Part shown: in pieces, positions 15,360 through 19,410 of the stretch
Layout of the letters: every line of letters starts with the position of its first letter
Position numbering within the stretch: the first letter of the stretch is position 1
From: CAZHGD01 sp964531735
GTDB taxonomy: Bacteria > Armatimonadota > UBA10988
Assembly (NCBI GenBank): GCA_964531735.1
Contig: CAZHGD010000139.1
Coordinates: 1-19,410, forward strand
Reading direction: 5' to 3'
Length of the DNA stretch: 19,410 bases
Position numbers and translations under genes: made by a program
The notes under the pieces: generated by a model
The model's database searches: none
The model's input: only the letters and a program-made list of their open reading frames with translations
What the model was told of the DNA's origin: nothing

Positions 15360-15974
15360 TCACCCGCCGACGCGCGCCACCACCTCGGCGTACAGCGCTT
15401 CCGCCCGCTCCACCCGCCCGGCCAGCGCCGCGTCGAGCCGCGCGCGCGCCGCGGCGGCCCGCGCTTCGTCCTTCGTCGCCTTGACGTTGATCAGCACATT
15501 CAGCGCCGCCGAGCGCAGCGCCGCGGCGCTCAGCAGCGCCGCCATGCCGGCGTCGCTCACCGCCACCTTGCTGCCCTTGGCCACCACCACCGGCACCAGG
15601 TCGACCACTTGCGCGGCCAGCTCCGCGATGCGCAGCGGCGTCTCGGTGGCGATCACCAGCGCCGCCTGGATGGCCGCCTCCCGCCCCGGATCGTCTTTCG
15701 GCACCTTGTAGGCCGCCGACAGCTCGTCATAGGCGCGGGCGTCCTCGGCCACCAGGCCGGTCAGTTGCACCCGCAGTTCATCGAGGTCGACCACCACTTG
15801 CTGCAACTCGGCCTCGACGTCGGCGTAGCGCGGCTTGCCGAAGGTCAGCCGGCAGACCATGGCGCCCAGGCCCCCAGCCAGCGCGCCGCACAGCGCGGCG
15901 ACGCTGCCGCCGCCGGGCGTCGGGTCGGCTGAGGCGAGACGGTGCAGGTAGTCGGTCAAGGTCAGTTCGAGCAT
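15360..15974 (-). CDS. FTCD/FchA-like cyclodeaminase or methenyl-THF cyclohydrolase family protein
   Basis: 204 residues, matching the roughly 200-residue bacterial FchA-type proteins of the cyclodeaminase (FTCD_C) family. The hallmark Gly-rich loop DPTPGGGSVAALCGALAG is at residues 17-34, and the rest is the expected helical bundle (LTFGKPRYADVEAEL, YKVPKDDPGREAAIQAAL, SDAGMAALLSAAALRSA). Relatives act on formimino- or methenyl-tetrahydrofolate in one-carbon metabolism; the exact reaction here is not certain. The ATG overlaps the stop of the upstream arrestin-like gene (GTGATG, with the TGA shared), and GAGGAG lies two bases before it. A GTG one codon earlier is an alternative start. It is the last gene of a three-gene operon whose other members are not folate genes. 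Confidence 0.87.
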   Translation of the reverse strand: MLELTLTDYLHRLASADPTPGGGSVAALCGALAGGLGAMVCRLTFGKPRYADVEAELQQVVVDLDELRVQLTGLVAEDARAYDELSAAYKVPKDDPGREAAIQAALVIATETPLRIAELAAQVVDLVPVVVAKGSKVAVSDAGMAALLSAAALRSAALNVLINVKATKDEARAAAARARLDAALAGRVERAEALYAEVVARVGG

Positions 15975-16390
15975 CACTCCTCGTCACTTTCGGCGGGCGC
16001 CTGGCGCGGCACCACGCGGAACGGAAAGCTGTACCGTGGGTCGCGCCAGATGGGGATGTCCACCCGCAGCCGCACTTCCCAGTCGCACTTGATGCGCCGG
16101 CCGGCGTAGCTCAGCGGGCCGTCGCTCGGAATCACCGCGCGGAAGCTGCCTTGCACCGGCTGGTCGGCCGGCAGGTCACCCTGGTAGGCCATATGCTCTG
16201 GAACCAGGGCGACGGTTTCGGCGGTTCCGCTGCCGTGGATGAAGCAGGCCACCTGCAGTTGCACGCCGCGCGCGTGCGTGTCGTGATCGGCCACCAGCGT
16301 GAAGGTGCCGCGCAGCTCCTCGCCGACCTCATAGACCGGCACGCCGTCGGCGTCGTGACGGGCACCCTCGAAGCGGACGTCGACCGACAT
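15974..16390 (-). CDS. Soluble arrestin-like domain protein
   Basis: 138 residues with no signal peptide or membrane segment. The pattern is an all-beta arrestin-like sandwich: YEVGEELRGTFTLVADHD, VQLQVACFIHG, then FRAVIPSDGPLSYAGRRI and CDWEVRLRVDIPIWRD, ending SFPFRVVPRQ. The P-x(4)-P-x-S-Y-x-G followed by W-x-V and a strand is the usual arrestin/Spo0M-type signature. Its layout matches the extracytoplasmic or cytoplasmic tail of the next upstream gene (16401-17033), so the two are probably related by duplication. GAGGAGG lies five bases before the ATG, and the next upstream gene ends only 10 bases away. The assignment rests on pattern, not on a profile search; partner and function are unknown. 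Confidence 0.75.
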   Translation of the reverse strand: MSVDVRFEGARHDADGVPVYEVGEELRGTFTLVADHDTHARGVQLQVACFIHGSGTAETVALVPEHMAYQGDLPADQPVQGSFRAVIPSDGPLSYAGRRIKCDWEVRLRVDIPIWRDPRYSFPFRVVPRQAPAESDEE

Positions 16391-16400
16391 GGCAGCCTCC

Positions 16401-17033
16401 TCAGGCGCGCTCAGGCAGCACGGTGACCGGGGTGTCCTGGTGCAGCGCGGGCATCATGGCGCCCAGGCCCAGATCGAGGTGGACCAGCCACTCGATGAAG
16501 TTGTTCTGACCGCTGAAGCTGCCGGGATAGCCCTCGGGCACCCGGAACGTGACGCTGGTCGCCCATTGCTCGCCGGGCTCGAGCGTGGCGTTGACCTCGA
16601 GCGGCCGGACCTCCTCGTAAGCCGTGTGGAGGAAGGTCGAGTCGCTGGTGCCGCCGCGCGCGATGGCGCGCTCACGGCAGACCAGGCGCAGGTTGCCCGC
16701 GCGGAGCGAACACCGCCGCAGCGCCGACAGGCGCACCGTCACCGTGACCGAGTCGCGGAAGCGCAGCTTGGTGGGCGCCGCGGCCAAGTCACACTCGATG
16801 GTCGCCGCGCGAATCACCGTGGCCGCCAGCCAGCCCGCGAGCCCGAGGCCGATCAGGCCGAACAGGACGAGCATGAGGCCGCCGATGGCGCCGCGCCCGA
16901 TCAGCAGGTAGAGGCCGCCGGCACACACGGCGCCGGCCACCAGCCCACAACCCGCGGCCACGCAGCCGCAGCCGCGGAAGGACCGCGCCACCTGATCCGG
17001 GCTGCCCGCGAGGTACGGCGGTGTGTCGCTCAC
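16401..17033 (-). CDS. Membrane-anchored arrestin-like domain protein
   Basis: 210 residues. Two hydrophobic segments near residues 22-46 and 50-73 (GCGLVAGAVCAGGLYLLIG, IGGLMLVLFGLIGLGLAGW) are followed by a beta-rich domain of about 130 residues. The latter part has TLEPGEQWATSVTFRVPEG, YPGSFSGQNNFIEWLVHLDL and TPVTVLPERA, which aligns by eye with the SDGPLSYAG...CDWEVRLRVD part of the downstream soluble protein and has the arrestin-type P-x-S-[FY]-x-G and W-x-V features. The start is GTG at 17033, with GGAG eight bases upstream; the frame remains open far upstream, but that part is antisense to the M81 gene. It is the first gene of the operon and divergent from the metallopeptidase gene, 120 bases away. 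Confidence 0.78.
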   Translation of the reverse strand: MSDTPPYLAGSPDQVARSFRGCGCVAAGCGLVAGAVCAGGLYLLIGRGAIGGLMLVLFGLIGLGLAGWLAATVIRAATIECDLAAAPTKLRFRDSVTVTVRLSALRRCSLRAGNLRLVCRERAIARGGTSDSTFLHTAYEEVRPLEVNATLEPGEQWATSVTFRVPEGYPGSFSGQNNFIEWLVHLDLGLGAMMPALHQDTPVTVLPERA

Positions 17034-17153
17034 GGCCGGGGCTCCAGTGCGGTCTGCTTCACCACGGTCGGCGTCGCTCCTTCGGTCGCGCGCGGGCAGG
17101 ACTCGGCCGCGCCGGGCCGAAGTGCGCGGCCCGTGACCGGAGCAGCGAGACCC

Positions 17154-18632
17154 ATGCGCGTGGCCTGTGGTGGCCTGGTCCACGAATCCAACACCTTCTG
17201 CCCGACGCCGACCGACCTGGGCCGGTTCCAAGACCGGCATCTGCTGCGCGAACAGGCCATGCTGACGGCCTTTCGCGAGGCGCATCACGAGGTCGGCGGC
17301 TTCGCCGCCGCCGCTGAGGCCCGCGGGCTGACCCTGGTGCCGACGCTGTTCGCCGGGGCCGACCCGGCCGGTGCGGTGACCGCCGCGGCCTTCGAGGCGC
17401 TGGCCGACGAACTGGTCGACCGGCTGGCCGGCGCGGCCGCCGACGGCATCTACCTGGCCCTGCACGGCGCCATGGTGGCCGAGGGCGCGCCCGATGCCGA
17501 GGGCGAGTTGCTCGCGCGCGTCCGGGAGCGCCTGGGCGCCGTGCCGCTGGTCGCCTCGTGCGACTGGCACGCCAACGTGTCCGAGCGCATGGTGGCCAAC
17601 TGTGACGCGCTGGTGGTCTACCAGACCTATCCGCACCTCGACCAGCGCCAGCGCGGCGAACTGGCCGCGCACCTGTTGGCCGAGGCCGTGTCGGGCCGCA
17701 CCCGACCGGTCACCGCGGTTAGCCGGCCGCCGCTGATTCTCAACCTCATCGCGCAGGAGACCGGCGTCGAGCCGATGGCCGGCCTGCTGGCCCAGGCGCG
17801 CGCCGTGGCGCAGCGGCCCGGCATCCTGGCGGTCAGTCTGGCCGGCGGCTTCCCTTACGCCGACATTGAGGCCATGGGCACCACCGCCACGGTGGTGGCC
17901 GACGGCGACCCGGCGCTGGCTGCGGCCACGGCGCGCGAGTTGGGCGAGGCGCTGTGGGCGATGCGCGAGGCCGGCACACCGTGCCTGCCCGACGCGGCCG
18001 AGGCGGTGCGGCGGGCGTTGTCGCCCGGGCCGACGCCGGTGGTGCTGGTCGACTTCGGCGACAACGTCGGCGGCGGCTCGGCGGCCGACGGTCCGCTGCT
18101 GCTGCGCGAACTGCTGGACCAGGGCGCCACCGGCGCGGTGGTCACCTTGCACGCGCCGGCGGCGGCGCAGCAGTGCGCGGCGGCGGGCATCGGTGCTGTC
18201 GTGACGCTGGCGGTCGGCGGCACCTGCCCGGACGGCCAGGGACCGCCGGTGACCATCAGCGGGCAGGTGCGCTCGCTGCACCGCGGCGACTATGTCGAGC
18301 CGGCGCCGCGCCACGGCGGCGCGCGGTTCCTCGACCAGGGCCTGACCGCGGTGGTGTCGCTACCGGGCGACCACCTGGTGGTGCTGACCTCGCTGCGCGT
18401 CTCACCGAACAGCCTCAACCAGCTCCGCAGCCTGGGCATCGAGCCGACGGCCCGGCGAGTGCTGGTGGTCAAGGCGGCGATTGCCTACAAGGCCGCCTAC
18501 GCCGAGGTCGCCGGCCGGGTGATCGAGGTCGACACGCCGGGCTACACCGCGGTCGACCCGCGGCGGTTCGTCTACCAGCACCGCCGCCGGCCGCTGCTGC
18601 CGTTCGAGGCCGTTGACCGTCCCTGGACATAA
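17154..18632 (+). CDS. M81 family metallopeptidase (MlrC-like)
   Basis: 492 residues, the normal length of the MlrC (microcystin-degradation) family. N-terminal hallmark: MRVACGGLVHESNTFCPTPT. Conserved stretches follow: GIYLALHGAMVAEGAPDAEG, ASCDWHANVSERM (D137, H139), and VYQTYPHLDQ (H161), which supply likely zinc ligands. The C-terminal MlrC domain contains VVLVDFGDNVGGGSAADG and VVKAAIAYKAAYAEVA. MlrC hydrolyses linear peptide products in microcystin breakdown, but most family members are not linked to microcystin and their substrates are unknown. No signal peptide is present. The start follows a weak GGAG/GAGA region. It is divergent from the arrestin/FTCD operon and 58 bases upstream of the prepilin gene on the same strand. 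Confidence 0.92.
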   Translation: MRVACGGLVHESNTFCPTPTDLGRFQDRHLLREQAMLTAFREAHHEVGGFAAAAEARGLTLVPTLFAGADPAGAVTAAAFEALADELVDRLAGAAADGIYLALHGAMVAEGAPDAEGELLARVRERLGAVPLVASCDWHANVSERMVANCDALVVYQTYPHLDQRQRGELAAHLLAEAVSGRTRPVTAVSRPPLILNLIAQETGVEPMAGLLAQARAVAQRPGILAVSLAGGFPYADIEAMGTTATVVADGDPALAAATARELGEALWAMREAGTPCLPDAAEAVRRALSPGPTPVVLVDFGDNVGGGSAADGPLLLRELLDQGATGAVVTLHAPAAAQQCAAAGIGAVVTLAVGGTCPDGQGPPVTISGQVRSLHRGDYVEPAPRHGGARFLDQGLTAVVSLPGDHLVVLTSLRVSPNSLNQLRSLGIEPTARRVLVVKAAIAYKAAYAEVAGRVIEVDTPGYTAVDPRRFVYQHRRRPLLPFEAVDRPWT

Positions 18633-18690
18633 CGTTGAACGTGGTGGAAGTTGCCGAGGGCCGGTCGCGGCTCCGGCGGAAGGAACGCGC

Positions 18691-19350
18691 ATGAGGACTC
18701 GTGGTCGCGCATTCACGCTCATTGAGCTGCTGGTCGTCATTGCCATCATCGCGATCCTGGCGGCGATTCTGTTCCCGGTGTTCGCCAAGGCCCGCGAGAA
18801 GGCTCGCACCTCCAGTTGCCAGAGCAATCTCAAGCAGCTCGGGCTCGCGTTCGCGCAGTATATGTCGGACTACGACCAGCGGTTCCCCTACGGCCACTTT
18901 GGCGCCTGGAGCTCCGGCACCGACTACCGCTGGGGCGTCGCGGTCCAGCCGTACATCAAGAACCAGCAGTCGTTCTTCTGCCCCTCGCGGACCGGCACCG
19001 ACTGGGAGTGGCAGTACGGCGGCAACGCCTGGAGCACGGATCTGGGTGGCGGTGACTGGTGCTACGGGTTCGAGGGCTCGACCGACGCCGATATCAGGCA
19101 GCCGGCGATGAAGATCCTGGTGCTGGACTGGAACGACAACATCGCCGGGCCGCCGACCTCGGCGGTGGGCACCGACTACCGCTGGTTCATCCCGTACACC
19201 GTTCACAACGAAGGCTGCAACGTCACCTACATCGATGGTCACGTGAAGTGGCAGAAGACTTCGGCCTTCCACTCGGTGGCCGGGCCACCGGTGACGGCGG
19301 TGTCGGCGACCATCTGGCGGGCCGCCTGGGACATTCGCCGCGACGGCTGA
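18691..19350 (+). CDS. Type IV prepilin-like / H-X9-DG pseudopilin
   Basis: 219 residues. The class III signal is MRTRGRA|FTLIELLVVIAI, with the conserved Glu five residues after the predicted cut; the residue before the cut is Ala rather than the usual Gly. The hydrophobic helix ends ILFPVFAKAREKAR, a form common in Armatimonadota and Planctomycetota. The globular part has CQSNLKQLGLAFAQYMSDYD, RFPYG, W-x3-VQPYI, FFCP, and ends with H172-NEGCNVTYI-DG, an exact H-X9-DG motif. It should be cleaved by a prepilin peptidase and belong to a type II secretion or type IV pilus-like apparatus, whose core genes are not in this window. The start is fixed by GGAAGGAA seven bases upstream and by the signal. 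It is the only family member here with a real prepilin leader. Confidence 0.93.
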   Translation: MRTRGRAFTLIELLVVIAIIAILAAILFPVFAKAREKARTSSCQSNLKQLGLAFAQYMSDYDQRFPYGHFGAWSSGTDYRWGVAVQPYIKNQQSFFCPSRTGTDWEWQYGGNAWSTDLGGGDWCYGFEGSTDADIRQPAMKILVLDWNDNIAGPPTSAVGTDYRWFIPYTVHNEGCNVTYIDGHVKWQKTSAFHSVAGPPVTAVSATIWRAAWDIRRDG

Positions 19351-19382
19351 CGACACCGCCGGCGCGGTGTGCGGTGGCAGGG

Positions 19383-19410
19383 CTCGGCACCACCCGCGGG
19401 TGGTGCCGAG
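19383..19410 (+). terminator. Perfect palindrome at the right edge, probable prepilin terminator
   Basis: The arms CTCGGCACCACCC (19383-19395) and GGGTGGTGCCGAG (19398-19410) are perfect complements, and the central GC pairs too, so all 28 bases are palindromic. It starts 32 bases after the prepilin stop codon. Any T-tract would lie beyond the window, so a terminator is likely but not proven. Confidence 0.65.

Noticed and set aside
16389..17153. N-terminal extension of the M81 gene
   Set aside because: Antisense to the arrestin-like genes; the conserved MlrC N-terminus begins exactly at 17154.
17034..18314. Large N-terminal extension of the membrane arrestin-like gene
   Set aside because: It is antisense to the M81 metallopeptidase; GTG at 17033 has a ribosome site and begins the plausible membrane protein.
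1..19410. tRNA, rRNA, CRISPR array, insertion sequence or phage genes
   Set aside because: I looked for cloverleaf-like segments, regularly spaced repeats, transposase or integrase motifs and phage proteins and saw none.

Overview
The window is a very GC-rich (about 70 % by eye), densely coded bacterial segment. It has no rRNA, tRNA, CRISPR array or insertion sequence that I can see. The prepilin at 18691 has an N-terminus (FTLIELLVVIAIIAILAA followed by ILFPVFAKAREKAR) and an H-X9-DG motif typical of the large pseudopilin families of Armatimonadota and, less closely, Planctomycetota. Together with the CBM9-like secreted protein, the M81/MlrC peptidase and the secreted TPR-CHAT protein, this suggests an Armatimonadota-like or related lineage. 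That placement is inference, not a phylogeny.

Layout, left to right. (1) Minus strand, 1-3341: a secreted TPR-CHAT protease-like protein, followed three bases later and in the same frame by the GTG start of another exported protein cut by the window edge. (2) Plus strand, 3554-8813: a lipoprotein with LVIVD-type propeller repeats, preceded by a near-perfect sigma-70 promoter; a three-part ADP-forming acyl-CoA synthetase/GNAT fusion followed by a strong hairpin terminator; and a sugar phosphate isomerase-like TIM barrel. (3) Minus strand, 15092-8873: a secreted CBM9-like protein, a seven-TM histidine kinase, and three tandem secreted paralogues (call them A, B, C in transcription order). Each paralogue has an NTF2-like N-terminal domain and two copies of a module that looks like the globular part of H-X9-DG pseudopilins. 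(4) Minus strand, 17033-15360: a three-gene operon of a membrane-anchored arrestin-like protein, a soluble arrestin-like protein and an FTCD/FchA-like cyclodeaminase. (5) Plus strand, 17154-19350: an M81 metallopeptidase divergent from that operon, then the true prepilin, then a perfect palindrome at the right edge.

How the genes may work together. Genes A, B and C are tightly coupled: TAATG joins A to B, and the B stop overlaps an in-frame ATG of C. They are 436, 438 and 436 residues long and read as one export operon, possibly co-transcribed with the histidine kinase 74 bases upstream. The most unusual content is this triple array, in which the pseudopilin globular fold appears to have been moved behind an ordinary signal peptide and an NTF2-like domain and duplicated, with the Asp of H-X9-DG replaced. 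Second is the membrane/soluble pair of small arrestin-like proteins coupled to a folate-type cyclodeaminase. A 77-base palindromic doublet (15215-15291) in the largest gap looks like a REP/MITE-type element, with a compensatory base change between its two hairpins.
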